From the NCBI GenBank assembly GCA_003344405.1, contig NOWV01000034.1:124001-188000 (forward strand): a DNA stretch of 64,000 nt, written 5' to 3'. Position 1 is the first letter of the stretch, and each line of letters starts with the position of its first letter. The notes under the pieces were generated by a model. It had not been told where the DNA came from. It saw only the letters and a program-made list of their open reading frames with translations, and did no database searches. The DNA is from Trichoplax sp. H2. Its lineage: Eukaryota > Placozoa > Uniplacotomia > Trichoplacea. Of this stretch, positions 27,002 to 46,500 are shown piece after piece. A program made the translations under genes and the position numbers.

Positions 27002-27985
27002 AATGGCAAATAAAGTCCAATAAAAGCTCTTTGACGGCCATTTTTGGAGGCCAAATCAACTTAATTTTTTAGTTTATGTAGGTTACAAAACAGCTATGCA
27101 ACAAGATCTTTGACGGCCAAATCAACTTAATTTTTTAGTATATGTAGGTTACAAAACAGCTATGCAACAAGATAACGTAATGCACAATCATTCAGTCGAT
27201 TCCCTGAACCACGTATCAGCGAGCAGTATCTACTAATCAAATAAAGTCCAATTAAAGCTCTTTGACGGCCATTTTGGGGGGCCAAATCAACTTAAATTTT
27301 TAGGATATGAAGGTTACAAAACAGCTATGCAACAAGATCTTTGACGGCCACTTTTGGGGGCCAAATCAACTTAATTTTTTAGTATATGAAGGTTACAAAA
27401 CAGCTATGCAACAAGATCTTTGACGGCCACTTTTGGGGGCCAAATCAACTTAATTTTTTTAGTATATGAAGGTTACAAAACAGCTATGCAACAAGATCTT
27501 TAACGGCCATTTTTGGGGGGCCAAATCAACTTGACTTTTTAGTATATGTAAGATACAAAACAGCTATGCAACAAGATAACGTAATGCACGATCATTCAGT
27601 CGATTCCCTGAACCACGTATCAGCGAGCAGTATCTACTAATGGCAAATAAAGTCAATTAAAAGCTCTTTGACGGCCATTTTTCTGGCCCAAATCAACTGA
27701 ATTTTTTATTATATGTAGGTTACAAAGCAGCTATGCAACAAGATAACGTAATGCACGATCAATCAGTCGGTTCCCTAAACCACGTATCAGCAAGCAGTAT
27801 CTACTAATGGCAAATAAAGCCCAATAAAAGCTCTTTGACGGCCATTTTTTTTTGGGGGGGGGGGGCCAAATCAACTTAATTTTGTAGTATATGTAGGTTT
27901 CAAATCAGCTATGCAACAAGATAACGTAAGCACGATCAATCAGTCGATTCCCAGAACCACGTATCAGCGAGCAGTATCTACTCTT
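27002..27985. repeat. Composite tandem repeat (79 bp core, about 150-168 bp long unit)
   Basis: The marker TTTGACGGCC (once TTTAACGGCC) recurs at about 27030, 27109, 27261, 27340, 27419, 27499, 27667 and 27834. Adjacent spacings are 79-80 bases for a core that includes GCCAAATCAACTTAATTTTT and ACAGCTATGCAACAAGAT. In other steps the spacing is about 150-168 because an extra block of roughly 75-90 bases is inserted; it includes GATTCCCTGAACCACGTATC and AGCAGTATCTACTAATGGCA. The copies differ by scattered substitutions and by the length of a T/G run, which reaches 12 G in the last copy (27854-27865). No coding frame survives, as 79 is not a multiple of three. Confidence 0.9.
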
Positions 27986-30900
27986 TCAGCAACACTTTTC
28001 CTATACAAGTAGACTACAAAAAGACTGAAACGCCTCGTATCTTACGTTAAACACGAATCATAAGAACTAACTTTATTAGACGATTTATCGCACTTATACA
28101 CTCTTTTACAATAGCAAAGACATCCCAGTTAGTAATAGTAACGTTGAAACCTGATAATGAATCAAAAGCTAATTTTATCTACTGCTACCTATAATGAAGA
28201 CAACAGTATTTACCAACATAGACATCGAATGACTAATACAAAATTGTCAGATTACAATATGTCCTATCACGGAACATTTCTACCATAATCTACAATCTAC
28301 CGTCAGTAAATTACAATCACAGTGATTTAAATTGTAAGAAAATTATTCTCGATTCCCTAATTAAACTACTAATTTCAGTAGGCTGTAAAGTATATATCAC
28401 CAAAAAAGCTAGTGCTATATTTAAATATCACATATCTAAATTAGAAACTCTTCATAGAAGGGTAAAGCAACAAAATTATCCTAACATAGATGTTTCTACT
28501 ATAATCTCGATATTACAGTGTAGAACACTGTAACAATGTAGAATTGAATTTCAGTTACTCAGGCTCATGGTCGAAAATTTCCTTAGAATGCTTCGAAAAA
28601 TAGAGAAAAATCTAAAATTTCTATATTCAAACATTTTATTGCTAATTAAACTTTACTGGTCGTAAATAAGAATTTTAAAAATAAAACATTCGAGTGAAAA
28701 TAAGAATTATACCGGAAAAAAAAATAATCATTTGTCGAATTAAGAGCGTACTGTTACTAATTAGAAAAAACTTGGAACAGCTAAATAACCCGCTCCGTGG
28801 CCTGTTCAATATCTACATGTATCCTATAAATAGGATAAGAAAGGTTACAAACTTAGGACTTTTTTCTATGGATACGAAATACTAAGTACTACATTTTGAG
28901 GTCTTAACAGCTTTAGAATAGGATTTTGGATGTTCAATTTTCTTTATTGCACTTACTCTGGCTATTAGTTGTACACGTAGACTACAGTAGCAGAATCAGA
29001 ATAAGGGACTTCTAATAAGACAAATTAGAATAATTAATCATCTATAAGATAGAAATATTCTTTCTTTCTCCTACGACACTACCTCTATCGCTTTGCTGGA
29101 GATAAAACGTATACTGTAGCTATTTCTTTTTTACCATGATGGTAAAACGTCTTTTTCTTTTTGCCACTGTCTACATTGCTGAGTGTATTATCGCGATGGC
29201 ATCTTCACCAAGCCGATTGTAGAACAACACATCTACTGTTGAATACTCTAGCATGACTACTGGATAGCCATATAGTATCTAGTAGTCCATGAACTATACT
29301 TAGAGTATCTACACTGAGTGTGCAACGGTTCTTGCTGACTCTTACTGTGTGTAGGCAACTATAAAGTAAAATTATATTGGCTGTATACAACAAAAATTTA
29401 CTCATATTCAATAATATTTCAACAAGGAATCGCTTTTTCTTTTACCTCAAGGCTAAAATTAAACTGAAATGATGGAATTATGTTAACTATGATAGGTAGC
29501 AAACATAGCCTACTATGTCATACTGTAGTGTATGCTGAATAATGTCTTCTGCTTGTAAACATAGGGAACACCACATACGTCTATGCGTATGTTATACTCG
29601 AATTGGCAAACAACTGCTGTCCACCATAACTAGACTACTCCATGTTGACATGAAATATACAGTGTTTAGGATACTGAATAATTGTATGTTATCCTACAGA
29701 ATGGATATGCCTGAGAAATAATAAAATGCAATAGTCGCTTTTTTATTTGACGATCATTAATTAAGATATTGCACGTAAAAAAAATGAAATACCAAAACGT
29801 CCATCGATGCTACATCAGCTAGTATATAGAGAAAGTACAGTAGAATGGAGGACAAGCCATAAGTGTAAATAGATTGTTATTATTGATCAATTCTATATTA
29901 TCGTATTCAATACAGAGGTGACAATAAAATATCCTGCTGCTGAACCTGTAGTGATAGATTGATCAATACACTCTGATAGTCTACATATAGCATATTGTAT
30001 TATTGTAGTATGAATGCATCTGATATCTACGTCTCTTTCGACGTTATGCATTTTGTATCCATCTAAACTACTTATCATACAACTAGCTTTCTTCGTATCA
30101 TCACCTTCCTATTTTCAATTTAATTCACTAAGCAAATTGTACGGTACTTGGTATCTGATAGGGAAATGCTAATAGACGAATATGATATTTAAATATATGC
30201 GTATACTCTAAAGAGAGGTAGGATTGATCGATTTATTACCATGGATAAAATCAACTATATCGGTATCTTGTAGAAGGCGAACATTGTAGTTACTATTCAT
30301 GATCGATTACAATTATTCAGCTACGTTAGTTTGCTTGTCATATCATTTCATCAGTGACTATCGTCCTCATCAACATTAAAAGTCGAATGATTTGCGATGA
30401 CGACATGCATATCCGACGTACGAGCATAAGCACAGTTCCACGTGAACAACAAATGCTTACGAACAGCTACAATACAACCGTAGCAGCTTAGTATCATACA
30501 AATTTAATTACAATTTTCGACATAAAATGCACTGTATTATACAATATTATTTTGAATTGTAATGAAATACCATAATATTGCAGCAATATGAATACCATCA
30601 ATGGTGATAATAAAATTTTTTCTTTCACTAACTTTATAAGCATTCGTCTTGAAAAATATAAAAAATCACGAAAGGTTATTATTGTTACTTTGAATATACA
30701 TTATTATTGCAATATTTCTCATTAAGAAAGTCATACGTAGAAGGTCGACAATCTTTCAACCAAGCCAAATTACAATCGTGCTATTACAAATATTTTCCCG
30801 TATCTTACTGATACCGCACATAATTTTGTTAATTATAATAAACGTACGTAAAAATAACAGTTTACAGACGAATGAAATTATGTTATAATTATTGTATTAA

Positions 30901-31162
30901 TTATATTTGGCTAATTAATGATTCAGCCTTGAAACTAATTCGTTGTAGATTTTCTCTTATTCCCTGCAAATATCTCCTCAATACATGAATACAGTAGACT
31001 GTACTATTATTAGCTCTCAAATTTATTTCAGCATGATATGTTACTTAACCAAAAGTTTGAAATATTATGACTATAACGAGCAGTGAATCATATATTACTA
31101 TCATAAAGTCATTTTCGAATGTAATAGATCTGAATAATTATATATTCATAATTTCAAAGCAA
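27986..31162. other. Intergenic, 3.2 kb, no gene recognised
   Basis: AT-rich spacer between the minisatellite and the STK33 3' end. The few open frames of 60-70 codons (for example at 28694, 29205 and 29893) lack codon structure, domains or supporting splice sites. I see no RNA gene. Confidence 0.45.
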
Positions 31163-36798
<5,636 letters not shown>

Positions 36799-39700
36799 GA
36801 TAACTAAAATACTGTATATTCAATTATGTTTATGTAAACCGAAACTTATGTAAATGAGTCCTTGACGGTACCAGAGGTTGACTACGTTAAACAAAATTTT
36901 TGAACTTTGACGATTACTTTATTAGAGATATTATCCTTTCGAAAATGGAAAATTTCAACGTATTCTTAATCAAAGAGAGAGATGTACTATATTACGTCGT
37001 CTTGAGGTTGTTTTATCTCTTAAAGATTGATTGAATATAGTTCTACGGCAGTTGTAGAATTACTTAAAGAGAATTTGGTTAAAATAAAGCGATTAGAGGC
37101 AAATTTAAATCGATGTTGACATCCACCATACAATTAATTCAACCACGATGAAATAAACTTGACCTTTGCTACCGATTATAAAAGGATCGTACTTATGGAT
37201 AGTATTAGGGTAAATTTCCTGATAGCAATTAGATACCAAGAGTTTACGATTGAACTTGTTTTGATCTCGTGTAATTCAACAAGCGTTAAATCAATCAACT
37301 TTAAAAGGGGCTTAATATCCGTATAATAGTAGAACAATGTTTGAATTGGATCAAAGTTATCTACAGTCTGTTATTAAATGGAATGACTGCTAGAAATCAT
37401 CCATTAAAAAAATTAAAAATCAAGGTGATTCGGGACTTTTATCCAAGTTACCTTAGAAAAACTGTTATTCGCTGGTGAATACGAATACATTAATAGTAAC
37501 AGCGTTAACACTAGCTAACAGGTGAAATAGATGATATGGTTAACATCTACTTTAAAGAATCCAATAACCACCAGCCAAATATTCAAATTAACATTATTAA
37601 TTTGGACTTGGGTAAAAATAATCAGGAGTAATACAAGTAAGTAGACGTTGAGCGCGGGCACTTTCTATACTTGGGAATAGCTTTGGAAAGAAACGATCAA
37701 TTCCAATTTTGTTTCCTTTTCCTAATCTCTTTAAAACACTTCTTTCCTTATAATAGTATGAAATAATCTAACACTCGAGAAATGTATTAGATAGCGAAAC
37801 CGCTAGCGCCAAAGAAGGTCAAAAGGGCCAGACTTCAAGTAGAGAAATAAATCATTCAAATAAAATAGTTGAAGTAAATATAGACGTTATTATAGAAGCA
37901 TAATTTCTATTATCGTACAAGATTGATGAATTTCTTTCTTCACTACTTTAACTTTCTTTCAAATGGAGGGGGGGGGGGTCAAATGTCTGTCTTAAATAAT
38001 TTGCTTATTAACCAAAATGTTCTCTATCGACGACGATCTTCTTTGAATAATTTATAATAAGGGAACTAGGGGGAAATAGATTAGGTTAACAGTATCCAAT
38101 TAACGATGATGGGTCGTAACAGTCATCATTTTATAACGTTAACCTAGAAGTAAGCAGTTGTTTTAATACCGTAGTTGAGCTTTATTCACCGGGAAGGATC
38201 AACAATAATGATATTGTCCAGTTGATTCAAAATTGAAATTATGAATGTGAAATGGAAGAGTTAATTTTCTTGATGATTGGACGTGCCTTATAGTTTTAAG
38301 AAAGATTTGGGATCGTTTCACTTTGAAGTTGATGATCAGATGAGTATCGACTAATTTAAAGTAATTGTTAATATCGTTGATGAATAATTTTCAATCTTAT
38401 GTTGAAATTATTTGCTTTAAAACTGTATTGGTTGACTATTGATCTCTAGTCACCATAGTTGGTTTTTCGTTAGAGGATTCTTCTACAGTGGTCCAGAACG
38501 CAATTTTTTGGATCCCTTTATTCAGTTTACCACTTGAAATCGTTAAAGATCAACTCTATAAATGTTCAACCAGGACTGCAGCGAGGGGAAAAGAAATTCC
38601 AATTTGAGGATTGACTTGATCAGTTATGATGATTAAAATGCCCAATGGAATTTATTTTATAATAATTGTTCAAGAGTGAAATATAAACGAGGACAGGAGT
38701 AGAAATAAAGCATGATTTATTATTGATTATTAATAAAATCGTCTGTATCCACCAGGGGGTGATATTAAAGTAGCGCTAATGCTGTATTCTAAAGTATACA
38801 TTAGCCAATTGGTTGGTGTGAACTCTCTGCATGCGTACGTCATCGTCTGTCTGTCTGGAAGGGATTCTAATCAGACATAATCGACATAAATACTTTGTGC
38901 CAATCGTTGAAAACAGAATAACATTAATTAAAATTTGAATTATTGATGAATTCGATAGAGTATAGTTCATCATATCACTTGAACAATCATCATGACAATA
39001 ATAATTATATAATCATTGTTTTGATGGTGGTTTCTTTATATTCATCTATGATAGTAGAACTTACTAAACATTTGGACCTATTTTTTTTTTATTTTTAGGG
39101 TAACCACTGGTCGCTGTTATTGCACGCAGTGACTCAGAAACATCCAACCTTTATATAGAGATAGATTGATATTCTAATACTCTTCATAGCTGTCATCACC
39201 ATGACCAATAATGAAGAGTACCGTTATTCATCAACCGATAGCAATATTAATCCATTATGGCCGACATAAAACGCTTTATCCGCTGCTGCGCTTATGGTTA
39301 CGTTGCTATGATACAACCCCAATACGTTACCGGAGCTAAGCGTACTAGTCCATATTGTCATAGTGATCAAGGACGTTATGTCCACATAGAGACGAAGGAT
39401 GGTACTATAGGGATCAAGGCGTAGGGAAAAGAAAAATGAACAATTTCTATTTATGATTAACGATTGATATCGTTATTTGCCTTGCAATTAGTTCTTTCGA
39501 GGAAGGCCTAATCTTCTAAATAGTTGAAGTTCTGTCGTAGTAATGTACAACGGAGAGAAATCTCTGATCTCTACTGAACTGGAGTAATATCAATGAATAA
39601 AAGAACCATTTCTTTGACCTTCATTAGCCATAAGATGGTTCTACATATCACAATGTAGTACATTCTAGTCATGCCTTAAATGCCCAATACTGTAAAAGAA

Positions 39701-42700
39701 AAAAATCGCTCTATTACTCAAATTAGTCTTATTAGAGCAGGTTGAATAGTGGGTAAGCTGCAACTGATATTTAAACAAATAGTGGGCACGATTATATATA
39801 TGCGTGCATACTAGGATTAATTGTAATCTTGCTTGCCTAGCAAAAAGAGTATTAGCTTTGCAATTAGCGTAGTTAACTTTGGGAGACTGTTGAATAGCAT
39901 TTACTGCTAGTTTTGCTCCCTATAGCAACTATACTAACGGATTACAGTAGGAAGAATCCATAAGAAGCTTGAATAAACTGTAGTAGATGTTTGAAAAGTG
40001 AGTTGTTTTTAAGCTAACGTTTTCTATTATCTAGGCATTAATAATAGTTTTCAATAATAACACTTTCAAGCATTATCCAAGTAGGAAAAAAATAAATTAA
40101 TACAATTACTCGATAGATAATAAGACAACAAAGGATAATTTAGATCTTCTCGGCAACTTTATCTTTCAGTCTACTTAAGATGATGTTTTCGTATCGCACT
40201 ACTATAGCAAAATCGTTAAAGGAAAAATTGATTTAGGGATTTTTTTTATTGAATTGAGCTTGTGCTTAATCGGAAGCGGATAAGGAAGACAAGTATAATT
40301 AAGTATAACTTATTTTATAGACTCAACTAATCTAGATTAATTGATGAATGCCGATAGAGTACCATCACACTCATTACGTCAAATAACTTTTTATTTCATG
40401 TCATATCGACAATTTCAACGACAAACTGTTGCTTTAACAACTTAGCTAGACTAACATTGAAAATTCCTAGAAATGTTGATCCTAATTATTATTTCGCTAC
40501 TCATTGCTGATGATGACGTATAATGATAAATGTATATAATTATAATACTATTGACCGATTACAATAATCCTATTTTAACCAGGATAACAAAGCAGTCTTT
40601 TAGTAGGATAATAGTGAGTGAGATTTGTGTTACATTTTGAAATACTAATCAGACGTTATAAATAACTCTGTTCAACTGCTCGTTGTTACTACTATACACG
40701 TATAACAATAATTGTATCTCAACTGAAAGGTGGCAGCATTGCTAGTAGTACATCATTGCTGTTGCGCCAATGTTCAATTTATTTAATAGAATGTTTGTTG
40801 TGATCTCCAAGTAGTGCTAAACTTAAAATAATCCTCTAGGAAAATTAGATCAGACCAATGCTTTGCTTACTGGCCTTATGGTAGGCATGAATGGATAAAC
40901 GTATTTATTTCTGTTTAAATTTTTCAGAATTTAAAAATTTAGTAACTTTCTATTTATCTTCCGCTTTATGATCGTTTCTTAAAGAGCCACGGTATACACA
41001 AATACTGTATGAATGGTATTTTTGTAATGTACAGTATGTCGTTCCGTTATTATCTTGATCGATTAGACATTAATTTTAAATTTATAAAATCATGCTATCT
41101 AGCTCGATTTTAAATGTGAAATCACTCGCTGATATTTCTACTAATTTATTCTTGCTAGATATTGTAAGATAGGACGGAACAGTCAATTATATCGGTTTCG
41201 AGGTCTACGCTGTTACTGTAATAGGATAGCCAACTATACCGTTAATTAGTTCGATATATCACGTAATAAATAGTAATAATAAATGAAATGTACGATCGTG
41301 ATTAAATTTTTTATCTTAGCGATCAATTAAAGCTAAGATTTAATTTAATTATAGTAATGTTTCGCTATTATTCAGGGTTATTGAAAAGTTATTTATTCAA
41401 AATTATAAATTAAATCTGGATATAATTCGATATAATACAACTAGAATTATTCGGCGTAATATACCGGTACTGTAAATATTCCTTAAAGTACGTACCGTAA
41501 AATACAAATACAGTAGTACAAAATAGTTATGTGTTATTATTGTTGTTTTCATATTACGTAGTGAGTCAACAAAACATGCAGCATCAAACTGATATACGAG
41601 TATTTACACGTAACCTATGCATTTTACAAAGTCACAGGTAGTAGAATGAATCTGATCCGGCCTAATATATAGCTGTATCATAGACTGTTAGAAACCAAAA
41701 ATTTCGAATAGTCTGTGGTTATTCTGTCTTTGTATAACAATGATTTGTAGATAGGACAGAATAGACCACTGTGCACAATTACCGTATATGAGTTAAAGAA
41801 TTGTTGTAATTGATAGGCAATTGATATTTTTTAGTCTTTTCATTTATCCAAGAAGGTATAGTTGAATTACTTATTAGAAGTATTAGGTTTAGTAACGCAA
41901 ATCTAGACACTGTAAAATCTTAAGAGATGCTACTGTATCTTTTAAATTAGGTACATTTACACGATGGGCATTTTTTAAGCGCATTGGTTATTTCCTAGCT
42001 ATGGAAAGCAAGGAGAATATTATAATTCGTATAGTAACAGCATGCCAGTTTAAAGGCTGATTCCGTTTAAGTGCATGTATTTGTGTACATTAACTTGCAT
42101 GGTCTAGCACGAAACTTAATATAAGAAAACATACGCATAAGTGATTATAGAAGTTGCGAAACGAATCAACACCGAATTTTGTTTGTAACCGACTATACGA
42201 TCGTACAGGGTTTCTTTGTCCTTGCGTTACGAAAATTGATAAGTATGTTTTCGTCAGCAGATTCGGTCCGCAGCGACTATTTCATAGTGGCAGCTACAGT
42301 GGACAGTATGATAAGTGTATACTTGAAATTTGACGACCATACCTAGCTAGCTGTGCTCTTAACAAAAAATATGCGCTGTTTTTCCCAAATTCGTAGCGTT
42401 CATATGCCTCGATATTTGTAAGTCAAAATGTCAAATGTTAAGAACACAACGTAACGAATTTAGTTACAAAAGTTTAGAATAAATGAACAGCGGTGGGAAA
42501 TAACAAAAATTAAAACAACACTTTAATAGGTTTATTGCCAATTACGTACTTATAAGAAAACGTGACGCAAAGCATCTCTACCAAAGGTTGCTGAAACACA
42601 AACGAGAGGCGACAAGTTGGTAGAATTGAATCACAATCAGTTATCCGCAACATTCGTTCATTATGGACTTTAACTTTTTACGATATTTATCACATTAGTA

Positions 42701-42977
42701 TATCATAATGCAGGGCAGGAAAATAAGTGCTATTTATTAATTCCGTCAGTTAATAAAAAGCGCCACACTTTCCCGATTGCAATAGCTAAGCTATTATTCA
42801 AGTATATTTTATACATTAAATTTTTATCCTTAACAATATGCATCTATGGACGCCATACAATTAATTTAATCGCCTGGCGGGTAATAATTTTTATCTACGC
42901 CATAAAGAGTCTTTAGTAAGTGGTCTACTTTAAGGCTTTCTGATAAATCACTTTCTTTAAATGGTCACTAGAACCAG
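36799..42977. other. Intergenic desert, 6.2 kb, no secure gene
   Basis: No exon chain could be built on either strand. Notable items are an 11-base G run at 37968-37978 and a locally more GC-rich patch at about 39130-39425 with a 55-codon open frame from ATG 39257 to TAG 39422 (M-A-D-I-K-R-F-I start). That frame resembles no family I know. Two other frames are also partly open there, so I do not call it a gene. Confidence 0.45.
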
Positions 42978-43535
42978 TACATTAGAGCACAACAGCAAGC
43001 ATCAGACTCTAAAAACACACCTGCGGTGCAAAAGGCTTTAGAAAGAAAGAATTCAATGCAGAACAGATCCCAAATCTATCACTTAGCACAGTTAGATTGT
43101 AAGCATACTTAAAATCAGCAAGCTAAAAATATTTGCGAATCTGTCCAAACAATGGCAGAGTACTATACCATACATTTAATGTCAAAGTAGTTATAACTGA
43201 TTGAAAGTATCCAGCAATGATTTACTAATTTTAGTAATATTACAGTTATTTTGGTGACTAGTGTACATACAATTTTTCTAAAGAATGTAATGCAGAAGCT
43301 TAATGTCAATGACATGTTGAGTTACAAAAGTTTTCTATCTTAACGAATCTCAATAACTAATAACGATAAGCAATCTAAGTGCGAAAATCGCATACCTGCA
43401 TTTATTGCTAATCTATTAGAGGTAAAGGACACCCTGTTTGAACATACGCGAATGCTCAAGACAGAGTGCTTTTCCATAGAGGTATTTAATAGACGATATA
43501 AAGACATGGCAAAGTCTGCTAGTGAAAGTCTTACA
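42978..43535 (+). other. Candidate unidentified coding exons, convergent with endophilin
   Basis: Two open plus-strand segments look protein-like. The first, 42978-43098, follows a CAG acceptor, ends at a GTAAGC donor, and encodes a Gln/Ala/Lys-rich stretch (IRAQQQASDSKNT, QKALERKNS). The second, about 43380-43535, ends at a GTAAGA donor and encodes an amphipathic, coiled-coil-like helix (LLEVKDTLFEHTRMLK, FNRRYKDMAKSASESL). Their phases do not join directly and upstream exons were not found, so the gene model is incomplete. A minus-strand interval here is also flanked by AG and GT, so endophilin 3'-UTR splicing is an alternative. I do not recognise the protein. Confidence 0.3.
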
Positions 43536-43589
43536 GTAAGATTGGCTACTAAAATGCGCCACATCAATAAACGCAGTTATGATAAAGGA

Positions 43590-46500
43590 CTACGGAAGTG
43601 CAACCACGACTTCAACATAAGTTGTTGGAAAGTAACCAGTTTGTCCATTACATGTACCCTCCATCCAATTTTCGTCGATGCGATTGATTAAGTAAATCAG
43701 ATCTCCTTCATGGAAGCCAAGTTCACCTTCATTTTCAGGAGAAAAGTCATATAATGCCTTTGCACATGGCTTACCACCTCCAGGTTTGTTTGAGTGATTA
43801 TTGTATATGGCATAGTCGTTATTTGCTGCCATTGCATAGGTATCATCATCATCATCATCTGGATTTACTTCATCATAACTTGGAGGCAGTGAAGTTGGTT
43901 TAATAATTGGTCTTTCAGTACGCGGTTTAGCTACTGCTTCATCCATTCTAATGATTTTAAAGCAATTTAATATTATCTTGCGTGTTATTGCCAAAAAAGT
44001 AAAAATATCGTATGCTTTAATAAAGACTAAATAAACTCGTATAAAAAATCTAATTAGATTCACGTTTAAAAATTAATATCGGCGTTAAATTTGCACTAAC
44101 TTCTGTTGTACAACGTGAGTCAAGCTACCCAGTAACTCTGCGCCTTGGGCATAATATTGCATAAGCCCCTTAATTAATTCCAACAGCTGCCCAATTTGAT
44201 CACTCTAAGAATAGATTGTATAGGTTAACGCTGTAATTTATCTAAATTATCGTAATGAATCTTGAATGAAACTCTACTACAAATTATAGAATAGTTAAAA
44301 GGTTTGAATCCGATAATTATTGTTATAGGCGTAAGTTAATAGCTCACTTCATTATCAAACAGATTAATCATTCCACTTTCAGCAAGTTCTTTCGATTCCA
44401 AGAATTTTTCTTCCGCTATTTTCAAATCGTCATCGCTTACGTTACTGCCTAAAAAGCATAAAGTAATAGATGTTTATATAAATTTAACATGGCTACTTGT
44501 ATCTTAGGCTATTTTACTGTGCTACTCATATTTATATGAAAGGTTCTATAGCGGGGTGCCGCTCAGCACTACCATAAATTTGTATGCTGATATTACCTCT
44601 ATCCTTTTTTCGTCTTTTGCAGTCATAGTCTAAGCGACGGCCACTAAGCTTCTTACGGTGATGCTGCATGTAGTTATTATTATATAGGGATTGAAGTACA
44701 GTATATTAGTCATCTCGGATTATATAACATTACCTATGTAAATCAGTGACGTTACAGTTAAGTTTATTATTGCATCCTAACCATGACTTCCTTTAAATCT
44801 TTGGTTTGCAGCAAAGTTAAAGGTTCTAGGAAATTTTGCTTAATATTTGCATCCTAAGAGTAAAGTTTGCCAAAGTTAGCTACAGGTATTATGTAAATTA
44901 TTATGAAATCAAGTCGAATTTATTAATACTTTAATAATTTATAATTTACAGATGGTATTATTTACCAAAGCATCTTTAGCATCCGCTATCTGTTTCATAC
45001 ATTCACCAACGTCCACTAAAGTTTGACCTATGATCAAATAAATAATTCAATAAATCATTGAAGCAATACGAAGTATAATAATTAAAGTTAAATATTTGAA
45101 TGTTATCGTCTTACTGAGAATTAGATCTTCTCCAAGTTCAGTAGAAGATTTTATCATAACTTCGCCCAATACAAATTCAGGTTGTGGATATTTAACATTT
45201 TTCGCACTACCAGTTATTTTCTGATATGCGCCTTGCGTATGTAGTTTGAATCTGGCAGCAGGATTCGGTTGTAGAACTTCAATAGTCCTGCTTTTTATAT
45301 TTTCAACCGATGCCGCTAGAGCGTCAGTTTGCTACGTAGAATTAAAAGAATTTAAATCTCAAGTAACAGACTGTAGACATATATGTTACGAGCTATGTAT
45401 GGTCTAATTAGATCATCATCTGCAAACAATGCCTATAAAATTTGTAATATTACTGTAGCAAAATTAACAGATTAACGTATTCACAATTATTAATTAAATC
45501 ATCCTTGTTATCAGTAATACGTAGTACTATCTATTGCTATTTAATGATATAGCAAAGTAAATATGTTAAAATACTCTAAACACTTGATTGAACGATTTCT
45601 CTCTAATCACAACACAAAATATCATAATTTCGCAGTAGTAGGTTATCTCATTCATTTTCATTGAAAACTACCGTAATACTACAAGTACTTAAAGATGACC
45701 TAACTGTTTTTCACAAGTAACTAACTGCAAGAAGTTAGTTGTCTATCACTAAGTAAAATCAGTAAAAATATCTTTTGGTCTAAAAGTAATATCGTTATTA
45801 ATTTATAATCGATAAAACGGATAGAGATGATGTTCTTGTTTTCAATCATAAGGTTGCCATACTGATAAATATCCCGGTCTTATATCTAGTAAACTGTACG
45901 TGTGTTACGGTACATACCTTTTCTAATTCCAAGAATTGATCATCTAACTTGGTCCCTTGGGCGCCACCAACTTTCTCGCTAACATACTATATTAGAAATT
46001 AGAAATTAAATTATCAGTAAATTTTACCACGACAAAAAAATACAATAAAAATTTCGAACTGATAAAAATCTAAAAGCGATAACTTGTTTTTAATTAGAAT
46101 TGGAGAACTACTTATAAGCAATCTATTTATTGATGTATTTTTTTACTATTTTGTCATTCGTAATCTGTTACAAAGTATAACAGCACCGTCTGTCCATCTT
46201 GAACAGTGTTGGCAATGGCGTCCTCACTTAACACGTTATAATGTCATAGGTATATTGTATATTCTTTATGTGTATCATTTTATTAGTGTTATAACAACGC
46301 ACGTATATTCAGAACAAGGGTTACTAGTAGAGAGTTTTTTTACAGTAGTGCTTGATTTAGATCACAATACAGTAATTCAGTAAGCTTCTGTACAAAACTA
46401 TTAGAATTGATGTAATGCGTACAATGAAGTAACGAATTAACAAGCTGCCTAACTTTATAAACAAGGCACAGAATAGAAATTATGCAGCAAAATGACCCTA

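Noticed and set aside
26762-27013. 83-codon frame rich in Ser, Thr, Tyr and Val
   Set aside because: It is translation of the TACTG/CAGTA simple repeat.
27002-27985. Possible CRISPR-like direct repeats
   Set aside because: The repeats are long, contiguous and diverged, with no unique spacers, and this is eukaryotic DNA. It is a minisatellite.
43590-43691. Plus-strand frame running through the endophilin SH3 exon
   Set aside because: It is the antisense of a clearly coding exon; any plus-strand exon probably ends before 43540.
46084-46383. 99-codon hydrophobic frame
   Set aside because: It sits in the long first intron of endophilin, has no start or splice signals worth noting, and matches no family I know.
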